Numbered from the stretch's first letter, positions 1 through 12,711 are shown. The stretch is 64,000 bases of DNA from Syngnathus acus (GCF_901709675.1 NC_051094.1:16902501-16966500); one strand, 5' to 3'. The notes: generated by a model not told the origin, from the letters alone. Translations and numbers: made by a program.

Positions 1-318
1 AAAAGGTTTGTTTCACTGACGAAAGCTGCAAAGAGGCTAGAAATAAATGATTAGAAAATCCTAAATGTTGAGAAGGTAATGCACAAAAAAAAACAGCAGG
101 AAACGCTAAAAAGCAACCTGGGAAACTTGGACCACTCAGTTTCAAATGTTGTTTTTAAAATGCTACCGCAACAAAATATTAATAAACTAGTGAAGGAATG
201 GGGTCGAAATACAAAAAGTCCTGCCTAGCTACAAAACCAGATATGCTCGAACTTCATTGAATAAAGTACATAAGCAGAAAAGTATATTCACATATTAAAT
301 CAATAAAAGAAATATTTT
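1..318. other. AT-rich sequence, nothing recognised
   Basis: No coding region, transposon end or RNA gene is recognisable in this AT-rich stretch before the dispersed repeat. Confidence 0.5.
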
Positions 319-2555
319 AAGCATATAATTATACCTACACACCAAATCAATAAAGAAGACATAACTAGACATTTTTAATAGGTGGTAATGACAAAGGTTT
401 TTATAACTTTATGATCTGATATATATTTCTGAGCACTGTGAAATAACAAATGTTTTTTGATATATTGCCTAAATAGCTTAATGACCCTTAAGGAACTGTG
501 TAATGCATGCCTGATGTTTTTTCTCTAAATCACGGACACTGCCAAAGTCGTCTAAAAATGTTCAGTACTTGATTGTATCTTATGTTTTGACTCATGCTAG
601 ACGCCAGCTTTACTACTGAACGTTCTGCACAGAGGGAGATATTTTGCCTAACAAAGAGGGGATGTGGTTGGAAGCATGATTAAACTAAGAATATAATGAC
701 GTAAGCAAAGACATGGAGTATCAAAAGAACAAACAAACAAAAACTTGGTAAGTGGTGAGAACAAACTTTGCACAGTCAGGGAACATTAATAAATTGATGA
801 TGTCACAGCCAGAAGCTCACATAATTCCGTACAAAATGACAAAATTGAAAGAATGACGAATGGATGAGGTACGACAGTGTATGTGCAAGGATGGAGGAGA
901 ATGTTTACAGCAGGGGTCCCCAAACTTTTTCCTGTGAGGGCCACATAACTTTTCCCTTCTCTGATGGGGGGCCGGTGTCAGTTTGTAACAGAAAAAGTGT
1001 GACGATCGTAGGGGAGCTTAAAAAAATTATTGTTTTCCAGAAAGCCACATATAACCAAATAACGGTTATTTAATAACCCTTTCCAGGTTCTTTACAGAAA
1101 AAAAGTCAGGAAACAAATAATAACACTATTAATGAAATAAATAACTAAATAGCCCTCTCTGAGTTCTTCACAGAAAAAACAGGAAATAAATAATAACTAA
1201 ATAACTCTCTCTGGGTTCCTCATAGAAAAAGAAGCCATGGAACATTAACTTTCTGTTGTGCCATGCACAATCTTAACAGATAAAAGTTCAGCTCAGTTGT
1301 CAGAGCAGAATCTCTCTGACACATATGAGCAGTCTCTTAAAGTTCTTGTGTTCCTTCCTTATAATCCTTTTGTAGGTTCCAGTAGGCTTGTAGACACCGC
1401 TGTCTTTTTTGTTAGTTTGCTAGTGCGTCATAGTCTGGAGTAAAATCTGTTGTGGCAATTCTTAGGCGAGATCCGAGGTGTTGGTCCGTTTACCTCGATC
1501 TGTGACGGTTTGATGTTGACGTTCATGTGGCTGAACGTCACGTCGCGTACGTCGAGCCAAATTGGCCACTCTCTTTTAAACGCTCGGCACTGTGTCCACC
1601 TTGCTTTTCCTTGGGCGACTCATTGGAAGGATTCCAGGGGAAGGTTTGTGGGTGGCTTTAGCGCAAAACTGCATCTGAAAGCTCAGCGCGCGAATTACAA
1701 GAATGCTGTCGTCACAGCCCACGCTCTAAATTCGGGACTGATACAAATAGAGCGCGAGTGCGCCATGTCCGTACTACTGAGTACGTACGTACACGCACTT
1801 GTGAGTGTGCACCGAGCTTTCTGACACGGCTTCCGGTAGTAAATGCGCAGGCGAGCGCTTCCCCATCTACTGGGGAAACGCAGTCATTGCAGGCAAAATG
1901 ACCAAAAAAAAAAAGTTTAATAATACAATTTGTTCAGGGTTGGCGGGCCGGATTAAACGGTCCCGTGGGCCGTATCCGGCCCGCGGGCCGTAGTTTGGTG
2001 ACCCCTGGTTTACAGGAAGATCACTTGGAGATAAAGACCAGCAGGTGCCAGAGGGAGTCGGCCAAGGACTCGGCCAAAGATGATCGCCAAGGCCGAAAAG
2101 ACGGGATGGAAGACAACAGCCCCCACACACACCGAATCGCCCATAATCAGCACCCACTCCCATTGAATCAAACTCTACTGCGAACTCACCCCACCCCAAC
2201 GACTCATCACCCATCAAACTCGCCCCACACCGGCCTGTGCAACTGAATATAAGCTGACCAAAGAACCTTGAACGTTGCCTTTTCTGAATGGAGACTTTCT
2301 GCTCTTGAAAGGCCCAGCGCTGTATTGTACTTTCCTGAAAACAGAGCTTTCTTAACAAGAATTATGATTGAACTCAACCAACCTGTGTAAATCCAATTTC
2401 TGCTTCAGTGTCTTTGCATTTTCCTAAATCTGAAGAAATTAAACGAGCACGCAGTGAGTAAATTGGATAACAGGTGATTGGCAATGGCTTTTGCCGTGAG
2501 GCGCAGATAGCGCTCCCTAAATTGTGGACCAAAATCCAACACTAGTGTTCCTATA
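319..2555. repeat. Dispersed repeat, copy 1 (split by a hAT element)
   Basis: Apart from the hAT insertion at 911-2007, this block matches 36337-40119 in the same orientation. Shared landmarks are the start AAGCATATAATTATACC and the end GTGGACCAAAATCCAAC. Homology stops at both ends, so it is either a segmental duplication or a copy of an interspersed repeat of roughly 1.1 kb. No convincing coding capacity is seen. Each copy carries an insertion the other lacks, so each serves as the empty site for the other. Confidence 0.75.
911..2007. mobile_element. Non-autonomous hAT transposon
   Basis: The ends are inverted: CAGGGGTCCCCAAAC at the left and GTTTGGTGACCCCTG at the right. The element is flanked by a perfect 8-bp target duplication GTTTACAG (903-910 and 2008-2015). 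The second copy of the surrounding repeat has the unoccupied site with a single GTTTACAG near 39550, which confirms the insertion. The roughly 1.1-kb interior has no recognisable transposase, so the element must have been mobilised in trans. Confidence 0.92.
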
Positions 2556-3534
2556 ATTGACCATTTTTGCCCAGGTCTTTTAGGGATGCATTTAGTTCAG
2601 CTTGAAATTACACATTGGATAGCTGTAACATGGAAGAAGCAATAGTTTCAATTTAAAGGTTTAGTAACTCTCAGTGAGGATATCCCACAATTAAATTTCA
2701 ACAAAATGTTACGAGGCATCTAATTCTCGAGCTGTTTAGTACCAAGTGCTTGTTGAAAATACAATATCTTCAGTTATTTTCCCAGAGCATAAAGATTGTC
2801 TATTTATATTTACCATAATGAATTAAGAATGAATTACATGGATGTTCAAAGGGGATGTCCATCCCAAAATGTTCTTAATATCGTCCCTGTCTGGGGGAAA
2901 CCTCTCATGTTAAAATATGATTTTTTTTTTTTTTAAACAAAAAAACATGGATTAACCATTTTATGTTTGGTGTGGAAATTGTGTCATAGCAAATTGAAAG
3001 TGTGCAAAATATGGGCTGTTTAAAAAAAATGCTTTCAATAGCATTGAGTGTTAAATGGGTTCATATTTTGATAATGCTTACACATTTCTAAACTTCTCTT
3101 AAATTAGCATTAAATCCTTAAATTTGCATTAAATCCAATAAAGAAGACTGTGAGAGCATAAAACGTTAAAAAGCCTTACCACTCACATTTCATAATATGA
3201 AATTACTTATCAGTTTTATATTAAATTAAACCTAAACCTCGATTGTACGCGGAACTTGAATCCAGAATTTGGGAATCACGCTAACCCCGAAAGCGCCTTA
3301 TTTAGAAAGTTTTGAAAGTGTAATAAAATCAGAGCCATGCATACTGACCAATTGGGGAAGTGATCATGTCCGGACGTCCTATCCTATTAGCATAGGATAA
3401 AAAAGATCATAAAGATCAAACAGCCCTTACCGATCACCATCTCTGTGTTTGCACAATTGATTGCTGTTCTAACTTCTTATCAAACGCCTCTAAATTTGTC
3501 ACGGAAATTAAATCACTTGCACTAAGCTTTGCGC
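2556..3534. other. Intergenic stretch, nothing recognised
   Basis: AT-rich sequence with no ORF resembling a protein and no recognised repeat end. Confidence 0.4.
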
Positions 3535-4130
3535 CAGGCCTGGGCAAAATACAGCCCGCGGGCTACATCCGGCCCTTTGTGCGTCCCTGTCCGGCCCGCA
3601 TGAGGCCAATCATAAATTATATTTGATTACAACTTAATTTAAAAAAAAGAAAAATCTGTGTCGTGCGTGCAATACAACTGTTTTGCTTTTATTTTGAAAG
3701 GCGTCGCACTTCCGTGTAGCGTACGTGTATGTGAGCTGTGCGTGAAGGTGAACATTGCGAAGTAATGCTGCCCTTGAAATGTGTGCTGACTGCTGACCCT
3801 CAGAAAAGAAAAGTTGACAAGGAGTGCCGTGTTTTCAACAAGACATGGACTGCCAAGTATTTCTTTACAGAAATGAAAGGTAAAGCCGTGTGCCTGATTT
3901 GTGGTACACAGGTCGCTGTGTTGAAAGAATATAATTTGAGTCGCCACTACACGACCAAGCATGGGAAAAAATACATCTGTCTGATAAACAGCGCGCAACA
4001 GAGGCTGATGCATTGTTAGCAAAACTGCAAGCCCAACAAGAACTTTTTATCAAACTTCACACCCAGAGATGCAGCGGCTTTGTCATTTGAGGAAAAGTTA
4101 AAGAAGTTAAGAATAAATTGTACTGATTAA
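3535..4130 (+). pseudogene. hAT transposase 5' fragment (BED finger)
   Basis: A hAT-like terminus CAGGCCTGGGCAAAATAC begins at 3535, followed by GC-rich subterminal sequence. An ORF from about 3738 encodes the N-terminus of a GTF2IRD2/SCAND3-type hAT transposase. Visible are the KRKVDKECRVFNKTWTAKYF block and a BED zinc finger with a C-x2-C pair (VCLICG) and a His pair (NLSRHYTTKH). Reading is lost after about 4018 and resumes in another frame for a few residues. The RNase H-like catalytic part and the right terminus are absent. It is a truncated fossil with no visible target duplication. Confidence 0.8.
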
Positions 4131-4209
4131 TGATTGTTTTTTTATTTGACCTATACACCACAATTTCACATAGCTTAATATAAATATAAACAGAATAATT
4201 GTATTCTTC

Positions 4210-4590
4210 TAATTAGTCTGTTTGAACTACTCCCCTCCGGACGGCGTTATAGAGCTCTGTACGCCAAAACCAGCAGACACAGAGACAGCTTCTTCCCCCA
4301 GGCTGTTGCTCTGATGAACTCACACCACTCTTAGAGTCTCAGAGTCATTACTGTGCAATAACATCCTGCTCTCATTGCAGCCTGGTCATCCTGGAAGAGG
4401 GACCCTCCCATCTGTGGTCTCTTCTCAAGGTTTCTCATTTCCCCTAGCTGGAGTTTTAAGTTTTTCCTTGCCCTCTTGGGAGTTTAAGATCAGGGGATGT
4501 TTGAGAGGCTGTGATTTACCGAAGTCAAATTCCTTGTTTGGCACGCTCAAACATGGCGAATAAAAACTCTTGAATCTTGAATTCTTAGTT
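4210..4590 (+). mobile_element. Family-D LINE 3' end, copy 1
   Basis: The left part translates to the LPSGRRYRALY...FFPQAVALMNS type of sequence that ends L2/CR1-like reverse transcriptase ORFs. It is followed by a 3' UTR and a short CTTGAAT-type tail. The UTR (ACCGAAGTCAAATTCCTTG, then CTCAAACATGGC) recurs at 6020-6310 (plus) and 45000-45105 (minus), so this is a 5'-truncated LINE family. No endonuclease or catalytic RT region is present. Confidence 0.75.
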
Positions 4591-4799
4591 TAATTATGCT
4601 TCCGACCATATTTTTCATTATTAGTCAAAACATTTTCTTTCTGTCCAGAACATTCAATAGTAATCCAAGGCTGGCGTCTAGCAATAGGCAAAATACAACG
4701 TCACATCAAGCATTAATCAGAACAAAAGATATAATCAAGAACAAAACATTCTTAGACACCTTGGGCCATGTCCGTGAATTAGAATAACATCAGCCATGC

Positions 4800-4875
4800 A
4801 TTAATTTGGAAAAAAAATCCGCGATGTCGTGAAACCCCAATAAATGAACCGCGATGTAGCGAGGGATTACTGTAT
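4800..4875 (-). mobile_element. Terminal fragment of a DNA transposon
   Basis: On the minus strand the sequence begins TACAGTAATCCCTCGCTAC and continues ATCGCGGTTC. From memory this is a terminus common in vertebrate pogo/Tigger-like elements. Only one end is present, so the class is tentative. Confidence 0.4.
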
Positions 4876-5035
4876 TTGAAATTGTCGGTTTCTGTACGTA
4901 TTATCGGGCCAAATCATTTTGACCCTTGTTGCTAACATAACCACTGTTGTTTTTGCTCCTCTTTTTTGCATTATATTCTTTGCATGGTATTCTTTGTAAA
5001 CCACAATAACTTCTTGGCATATCAGACATGTATCT

Positions 5036-5800
5036 TTCCATCCATTTTCAACCGCTTATTCTGAGTCGGGTCGAGGGGGCAGCAGCTTCAACTGGGAAGC
5101 CCAGACCTCCCTCTACCCAGCCACTTTGTCCAGCTCATCCTGGAGGATTCCAAGGCATTCCTGGGCCAGCCGAGAGACTGTTTCGTCAGCGTATTCTGGA
5201 TCGTTCCTGGGGCCTACTTCCCGTATAAAAGACACACCTCACCAGCATGGTGTCCAGGAGTCATGCTAATAAGATGCCACCTCATCTGGGTCAGTGGTGG
5301 AGAAGCGGTGAGGCTGAGGCTCTGAGTCCCTCCCACCCCATCTCTAAGAGAGCGCTCAGACATTTGCCGCTAGTATCTGGGATTTTGTTCTTTCGGAGAC
5401 GACCAACAGCTTGTGACCATAGATGAAGGTAGGAAAGTAGATCAACTAATAAATCGAGAGCTTCGCCTTTCGGCTCAGCTCCTTCACCACGACAGACGGA
5501 GTCCACATCGCAGCAGACACTGCACCGATCCTCCTCGCAATCTAACGCTCCATCCTGCCCTCACATGTGAACAAGACCCCAAGATATTTGAACTCCTCCA
5601 CTTGGGGCAGGCTGTCATCCCTGACCCGGAGAGTGCATTCCAGCCATTTCTCACTGAGGACCGTGGTTTCAGATTTGGAGGTTCTGGTTTTCATTCCAAC
5701 TGCCTCACACCCGAGTGTGAACTGTTCCAGTGATCAACGCTCACATCATGAAGAGGCTAATAACCACATCATATGCAAAAAGCCGTGATCTCGAGGTCAC
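5036..5800 (-). mobile_element. Rex3 (RTE) LINE 3' fragment, decayed
   Basis: On the minus strand this parallels the last part of the Rex3 element at 49953-53440: the same order of RT C-terminal sequence, ending at the ATCCATTTTCAACCGCTTATTCTGAG segment read on the plus strand. Numerous substitutions and indels break the frame, so it is an old 5'-truncated copy. The usual GATG-type tail is reduced to a remnant at about 5036. Confidence 0.8.
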
Positions 5801-6019
5801 CCAACAGGAATGCTTAAATATGTAATTCAGGCTCTCCTGTTTCGTGTGTAGTTAACTTAGTTCTTCCTTTCTTGTGTAGTTAGGACTTACTTGCATAATT
5901 TGATTACTACTTGCTTTCCTATAAGGCTGAATTCTTTCGTTCGCATTTTGCACTATAGTTTTTATCCTGCTCTTGACGCTTTATTTTGAATTGTCTGTAT
6001 TATGTGTACTATGTGTCCA

Positions 6020-6310
6020 CTCGGCATCCATTGCAGCCTGTTCATCCTAGAATAGGGATCCTCCCATCTGTGGTCTCTTCTCAAGGTTTCTCATTTCCCC
6101 TAGTAGGAGTTTTGAGTTTTTCTTTGCCTTCCTGGGTGTTTAAGATCAGGGGATGTTTGAGAATATTTGTCAATTTTCGCACATGTCCTGAGTGTTGTTA
6201 GTCACCTAAATGTTGAACAGAGGCTGAGATGTACCGAAGTCAAATTCCTTGTTTGGCATGCTCAAACATGGCCAATACAAATTCTTGAATTCTTTAAATT
6301 CTTATATAGA
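6020..6310 (+). mobile_element. Family-D LINE 3' end, copy 2
   Basis: Non-coding 3' UTR of the same LINE family as 4210-4590, with the shared TCTTCTCAAGGTTTCTCATT block and the CTCAAACATGG...TTCTTGAATTCTT tail. It includes a segment missing from copy 1 (around 6165-6225, GTCCTGAGTGTTG) that is present in the minus-strand copy at 45000-45105. It is heavily 5'-truncated and non-coding. Confidence 0.75.
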
Positions 6311-6617
6311 ATTATTTCCAGCTCCCATTGTGCTCCACCTGTCCACCTTTGCTTGCGCCTGCTTCTTGTTTCCAGCAGTCTTTTGCTGCTGTAGTTTCTT
6401 GTTTGAATTATTTTATCTGCTCATGTTCTCCCGCTTCCTTGTTTTCAATCAAACTAGTCCTTGTTCCTTTTGTGGTCTGGCTTTGCTATTGGGTTCGTGA
6501 CGTGACAATAATAACCTATCAACATTGTCAAGTGGCATGGTGGTACAAGATGGTGTATAATTGGGTATCGAATTTGGCCCAGGCACATTGGCTATTCTAA
6601 AACATGTAGTAGTTCCA

Positions 6618-9600
6618 AAAGTCAAAGTCAAAGTCTGCTTTATTGTCAATTTCTTCACATGTCAAGACACACAAAGAGATCGAAATTACGTTTCCCACTA
6701 TTCCACGGTGACAAGACATAGTACACAATATACATACAAGTAAACAACACAAAAAGTAAAAACAAGAAGGCACAAACAATGAATAAATAAGAGCGATGAA
6801 TGAATAATAAATAAACAAATAACATAATAAATAAGACGAGCAAACAAGGAGCAAGTGTGCATACAGCAGACAGTCAGAATATAGCGCAAAAGTACAGGAC
6901 GTTATGCAGCCGAGGGTGGAGGGAGGAGAGAATTCAGGATCCTAACAGCCTGGAGTGTGAAGCTGTTGGTGAGTCTGGTGGTGCGGGAGTGCAGGCTCCT
7001 GTACCTCTTCCCAGAGGGCAGAAGATCAAACAAAGAGTGAGCGGGGTGACTCACATCACACACAATCGTGGTCGCCTTGCGGGTGAGATGGGAGGTGTAA
7101 ATGTCCTTCAGGGAGGGGAGTGAAGCACCAATAATCTTACCAGCTGTGTTCACTATGCGCTGCAGGGCCTTCATGTTGTATTCAGTGCAGCTACCACCCC
7201 ACACAGCGATACAACTGAGGACGCTCTCAATGGTGCCACGGTAGAATGTGGTCATGATGGCCAGAGGAGCACTTGCTCGCCTGAGTTTCCGCAGGAAGTA
7301 CAGGCGGCGCTGAGCTTTCTTCGCCAGTGATGCAGTGTTGGTGGTTCAGGAGAGGTCCTCACTGATGTGCACCCCCAGGAATCTGGTGCTGCTCACTCTC
7401 TCCACCACAGTCGATGGTCAGTGGCAGGTGTTGGGTGTGACCATTCTGGAAGTCAACAACAATCTCCTTGGTCTTTTTGACGTTCAGCAGGAGGTTGTTG
7501 TCCCTGCACCACGTGGCCAGAAGGTCGACCTCCGACCTGTATTGCGTCTCGTCGCCCTCGGTGATGAGACCCACCAGAGTCGTGTCGTCGGCATATTTCA
7601 GCACGCGGTTGCTGCTGTAAATTGAAGTGCAGTCATGCGTCAGCAGGGTGAAGAGCAGCGGACTGAGCACGCAGCCTTGGGGGGCCCCCGTGCTCAGCGT
7701 GATGCTGGCGGACATATTGTCACCAACATGTACTACTTGAGGCCTCTGACAGAGGAAGTCCAGTAGCCAGTTGCAGAGGTAGGTACTGAGGCCCAGCTTG
7801 TCGAGTTTGCAGATGAGTCGCTGTGGTACAATGGCGTTGAATGCAGAACTGAAGTCCACAAACAGCAATCTCAGATACGAGTCCCTTCTCTCCAGGTGGG
7901 TGAGGGCTGAGTGGAGGGCAGAGCTCGGTACGCAAACTGGAAGGGGTCTATGGTGGGGGGGGAATGGATCTGATGTGCTCCATGACAAGCCGCTCAAAGC
8001 ACTTCATGATGATGGGTGTCAGTGCCACGGGGCGGTAGTCATTGAAGCAGGATGGAGCAGGTTTCTTCGGCACAGGTACGATGGTGGCAGCCTTGAAACA
8101 TGATGGGACGATGGCCTGCTGCAGGGAAATGTTAAAGATGTCCGTGAAGACACCCATCAGCTCCACAGCGCAGTCCTTCAGCGCTTGACCTGGGATGTTG
8201 TCTGGGCCCGCCACCTTACGGGTGTTGATAGCGGCAAGCGTCCTCCTCACGCTATCGGCAGAGAGGCACAGGGGCTGCTCGTGTGGAGGGGGAGGGAACT
8301 TCAGCGGGCAAGTGCTGTTCTGAGCGTCGAAGCGAGCAAAGAAGCGGTTCAGATCGTTGAGCAGACGGATGTTGCCCTCATAGCTCTGCGGCGCGGGCTT
8401 GTAGTCCGTGATGGTCTGAATGCCCTGCCATAGGCTCGGTGCGTCCCTGCTATCTGTGAAGTGGGCGGTAATCTTGCAAGAGAATGCCTTTTTCGCTTCC
8501 TTGATGCTCCGGGACAGGTCGGTCCTCGCTGTTCCCAAGACAGCCTCATCCCCAGCTCTGAAGGCTTTGTCCCTGGCCCTCAGCAGCCTGAGGACAGCCC
8601 CTGTCAGCCATGGCTTCTAGTTAGCCCGAGTGACGATGCATTTTGTGTGGGTCACATCATCAATGCACTTCGTGATGTAAGAGGAAACAGAGTCAGTATA
8701 CTCCTCTATGTCCGTCTGATTGTTGCAAGTGGCTGCCTGCTTAAACATTTCCCAGTCAGTTGTGTCAAAGCAGTCTCGAAGCGCATCAGAGGCACCCTCA
8801 GGCCACACTCTTACCCGCTTGCGAACCGGCCTGGATGCTTTCACTCTTTGTACGCGGGCATAAGCATAACAGTGATATGGTCAGAAAGTCCAATATGGGG
8901 GAGGGGAGGGGCTTTGAAAGCTCCTTTATGTGTAGTGTAGACCAGGTCCAGGAAGCTGTCACCACGTGTTGGAAAATTAACATGCTGGTGAAGCCTCGGA
9001 AAAACAGACTTTAGGTTAGCATGATTAAAATCCCCAGCAAAGATGGTGAAACCGTCAGGGTGCGCCATCTGTTGTTCACTGACAGCCTGGTACAGTTCAC
9101 TAAGAGCCGTGATCCTGTCGCTTTCAATTAGGGATGCACCGAAATAAAAATTCTTGGCCGAAACCGAAAACCAAAAATGAGGAAACCAAGGCCGAAAACC
9201 GAAAACCGAAACACCGAAAGAAATGATTATGCCAGTTATTAGAACCACAGCATTTATGGCTACATGTGTACTAACCTCACTAAAATCAAGGCATTGCAAT
9301 AAACCAGTTACAAAAGTATGAAAATATTTATTTAGCACTGACATTACAACAATGCACAATATAAATTCAAATTCAAAAATAAAATGAAATAAAAATAAAA
9401 TGTTTAACTTGACCCCACTCATGTGTACATTAAATAATAATTTACAGGCTTATAACTGACTGGCCTGCTGAAAGACTGTAAAATTAAATATGTTCTCTTG
9501 GCAGAATCACTGGAGAACTTTCTTGCCTTTTCAAAAACGTTTGCCACAGACGGAGTGGGCGTGCTCGGTGTCAGTTTCCTTTTCTGTGTCGCCTTCTTCT

Positions 9601-10065
9601 CATATTCAGAATGGCGATCGGGATGTTTGGATTTCAGGTAATGAATTAAACCCGACGTGGAGAAACTTTTTGCAGATGCACCCCTCTTGAAATTTCAGCA
9701 TTGCATGTTTTGCAAATCGCTATCCGTGGGTCTTTCTCTGAGATAGTGAAATCAGTCCACACCGCAGACATGCTGGCTCTTATCCCGTTTTCTCGCGTGC
9801 TGGCTGCGCTGTTTGCTCACGTCATCACAAGTTTCGGCCGTGTTGTTTCGGTGATTTAGGTCTTTCGGCCAAAAACCGAAAATGCACTTTTGGGTCATTT
9901 TCGGCCGAAAATTTTCGGTGGCCGAATTTTCGGTGCATCCCTACTTTCAATGTTGGAAGGCGGGATGTATACCGCGACTAGCAGAATCGCAGTAAATTCC
10001 CTTGGCAGGTAAAAAGGACGGCACTTAATGATCACAAACTCCGCCAGTGGCGAGCAGTGCTTGAA
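6618..10065 (-). pseudogene. Family-B L2-like LINE, 5'-truncated, hAT inside
   Basis: Reading down the minus strand from about 10065, the sequence starts in the endonuclease domain (CRPFYLPREFTAI-like). It passes GDFNHANL and the RT motifs ([44 protein letters not shown]) and ends with a LLPSGKRYRSL-type C-terminus. The 3' end reads GCTTTATTGTCAATTTC in reverse, with an AAAGTC tail. Frameshifts and deletions break the frame, for example around 7350, 7940-7990 and 8620. A hAT element sits at 9129-9943. The intact relative at 36466-38997 makes the defects easy to see. Confidence 0.9.
9129..9943 (-). mobile_element. hAT element nested in the family-B LINE
   Basis: The terminal inverted repeats are TAGGGATGCACCGAAA and TTTCGGTGCATCCCTA, with a perfect 8-bp duplication CTTTCAAT (9121-9128 and 9944-9951). 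Inside, the minus strand around 9620-9730 reads as a decayed BED zinc finger (CNAEISRG, then after a one-base shift SFSTSGLIHYLKSKHPD), so the element derives from a longer transposase-bearing hAT. The remainder has internal Gs and CGAAA-rich subterminal repeats but no catalytic region. Confidence 0.92.
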
Positions 10066-10391
10066 CTTTAGAACTTTAAATTTTCTTTATTTCCCTATCA
10101 TAGTCATTCTTTAGATTCGTTCAATTCTTTTTAAAATGAAGACAGCTTTAGACTTAGAGAGACTTAGACTTAGACAAACTTTATTGTCATTTTGTCAACA
10201 CTGGGTGTACACAAAACGAAATTACGTTGCATACGGCTTTCAACAATGTAGTGATATTGCGGCTGGTTAAAAAGTGACATTCTATATAAAAATATGAAAT
10301 AAGATAAGTATAAAGTACAAAGTGCAGCAGTGATAAAGTATGTAAACAGTGCAGGAGACAAAAACAGTATTTACAAGTGTGCAGAGGAATG

Positions 10392-12656
10392 CTAAGTTTG
10401 AATGTTCAACAGTCTGACGACAGCAGGGAAGAAACTATTGCAGAACCTGGTGGACCTGCAGCGGATGCTGCGAAACCTCTTCCCAGAGGGCAGCAGGGAG
10501 AACAGTCCATGGTGGGGGTGTGATGGGTCACTGATAATATTTCGGGCTCGGGACACGCAGCGCTGGGATGACAAGTCCTGAATGGAGGGAAGAGGAGCCC
10601 CGATGATCCTCTCTGCTGTCCTCACCACTCTCCTCAGGTTCTTCCAATCGGAGGCGCTGCAACCTCTACACCACACCGAGAGACAGCTTGTCAGAATGCT
10701 CTCTATGGTGCTTCGGTAGAACGTCCTCATGATGGGTGGGGGCAGGTGGGCTCTCCTCATCCTCCGCAGGAAGTACAAGCGCTTCTGTGCCCTCTTGACC
10801 AGTGTTGTGGTGTTCACAGACCAGGTGAGGTCGTCTGTGATGTGGACCCCCAGGAATCTAGTGCTGCTGACCACCTCCACAGCTGAGCTGTTGATGATCA
10901 GTGGAGCGTGGTGAGGCTGGTTCTTCCTGAAGTCGACGATGATCTCCTTCGTCTTCTCCACATTCAGGATCAGGCTATTGTCTCTGCACCAGCCCACCAA
11001 CTGCTCCACCTCCTCTCTGTAGTCCAGGTCGTTGTTGTCACTGATGAGGCCCACCACCGTTGTGTCGTCTGCAAACTTCACGATGTGATTGGTGGTGAAC
11101 CTGGGGGTTCATTCGTGTGTCATCAGGGTGAACAGCAGGGGGCTCAGGACGCAGCCCTGAGGGGAGCCTGTACTGAGGGTGATGACTTCTGAGGTGTTCT
11201 GTCCGACCCGGACTGACTGAGGTCTGTTGGTGAGGAAGTCTAGCAGCCAGTTTCGAAGGGGGGTGCTGAAGCCCAGGTGTTCCAGTTTTTCCACCAGATG
11301 CTGTGGAATGATGGTATTAAACGCTGAGCTGAAGTCCAGGAACAGCAACCGCACATGGGTGTTCCTCTCCTCCAGGTGAGCCAGGCTCAGGTGAAGAACG
11401 GAGGAGATGGCATCCTCAGTAGAGCGGTTCTGCCGGTAGGCAAACTGGAACGGGTCGAATGTTGGGGGGAGTCTGGAGACGATGTGTTCTTTGAGCAGCC
11501 TTTCGAAGCACTTCATCATGATGGGAGTCAGTGCCCCAGGTCTGTAGTCATTCAATGAGGTGATTTGAGGTTTCTTCGGCACCGGAATGATGGAGGCAGC
11601 CTTGAAGCATACTGGCACTGTGGCTTGGCCCAGCGAGATGTTAAAAATGTCTGTGATGACACCAGCCAGCTGACCTGCACATTCCTTGAACACCCGCCCA
11701 GGTATGTTGTCGGGGCCTGGGGCCTTACGTGGGTTGACTCTTCTCAGAGTCTTCCACATGTCGGCTGAGTCAAGGCAGAGTGCCTCCTCTTCCTGAAGGG
11801 GAACAGATTTAACTGCAGGAGTGCTGTTTAGTGCCTCAAACCGCCCAAAGAAGTTATTTAGACCATTTAGGAAGTCAGCATCAACCTCACCCACCGGGGG
11901 GGAGGGTAAGTTGTAGTCCGTGATCGCCCGTATGCCTTGCCACATACTCCTGGTGTTATTGGCGTCGTGGAAAAAATCCTGAATTTTTCGACTGTGGCTT
12001 CGCTTCGCTAACCTGATGGCACGGTTCAAGTTGGCTCTCGCTGTCCTCAGTGCCTCCTTGTCGCCAGACTTGAAGGCTGAGTTCCGTGCTCGTAGTGTAT
12101 GACGTACCTCCTCAGTCATCCAGGGTCGTTGGTTGGCTCGGGTGATGATGTTCTTAGTGGTGCTGACGTCCTCGGTGCATTTGTTGATGTAGGCTGACAC
12201 AGTCATGGCGTACTCATCAATGTCGATCTGATTGTCATATGTTGCTGCTGATTTGAACATGTCCCAGTCAGAGCACTCAAAGCAGTCCTGGAGTGCCTCC
12301 ATGGCCCCCTCAGACCACACCCTCACCTGCTTCACTGTGGGGTTTGCTCTGATCAGCAGGGGCCTGTATGCAGGGATTAGCATAACAGATAGGTGGTCTG
12401 AAGAGCCGAGGTGGGGGCGGGGGGCTGCTCTGAATGCATCCTTTATATTGGTGTAAACCAAGTCCAGACTGTTCTCTCCCCGAGTTGGAAAATCCACGTG
12501 TTGGTAAAAATGAGGGAGAATAGTCTTCATGTTAGCCTGGTTGAAGTCCCCAGCAATGATGAAAACACCCTCTGTGTGCGTGGATTGCAGCTCACCGATA
12601 GTCCGATAGAGAACGCTCATGGCCTCTTTAGTATTAGCGCTAGGAGGCACATACAC
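10392..12656 (-). pseudogene. Family-A LINE endonuclease/reverse transcriptase ORF (broken)
   Basis: This is the main coding part of the family-A LINE. The order is: endonuclease C-terminus (AGDFNQANM, then SDHLSVML at the catalytic SDH motif), a linker, RT core ([35 protein letters not shown], then FADDTTVVGL after a stop) and a C-terminal domain ending LLNIQT. A TGA near 11107 separates the FADD catalytic part from the upstream RT motifs. The upstream endonuclease residues lie beyond the nested insertions, so no functional protein can be made. Divergence from copy 2 is low, so decay is recent. Confidence 0.88.
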
Positions 12657-12711
12657 AGCCGTGATGCTAACAACAGTAAACTCCCTGGGCAGGTAGTAGG
12701 GTCTGCAGTTA
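12641..12711. repeat. 71-bp target-site duplication, left copy
   Basis: TAGGAGGCACATACACAGCC through GCAGTTA, 71 bp, recurs at 15495-15565 with one mismatch (GTAGTAGG versus GTAGAAGG). It is internal endonuclease sequence of the family-A LINE, present once in the uninterrupted copy near 59005-59075. It flanks the family-C LINE exactly, so it is a very long target-site duplication. Confidence 0.9.

Noticed and set aside
1805-1993. Small ORFs in the hAT element at 911-2007 as transposase remains
   Set aside because: No BED finger, catalytic block or dimerisation motif can be seen in any frame.
1867-2358. 163-codon minus-strand ORF (and its relative at 39629-39934)
   Set aside because: It spans the right end of a hAT insertion and dispersed-repeat DNA; the shared part is repeat sequence, not a conserved protein.
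12411-12711. N-terminal extension of the plus-strand LINE ORF before 12712
   Set aside because: It is antisense read-through of the family-A LINE into the inserted family-C LINE, not part of a real protein.
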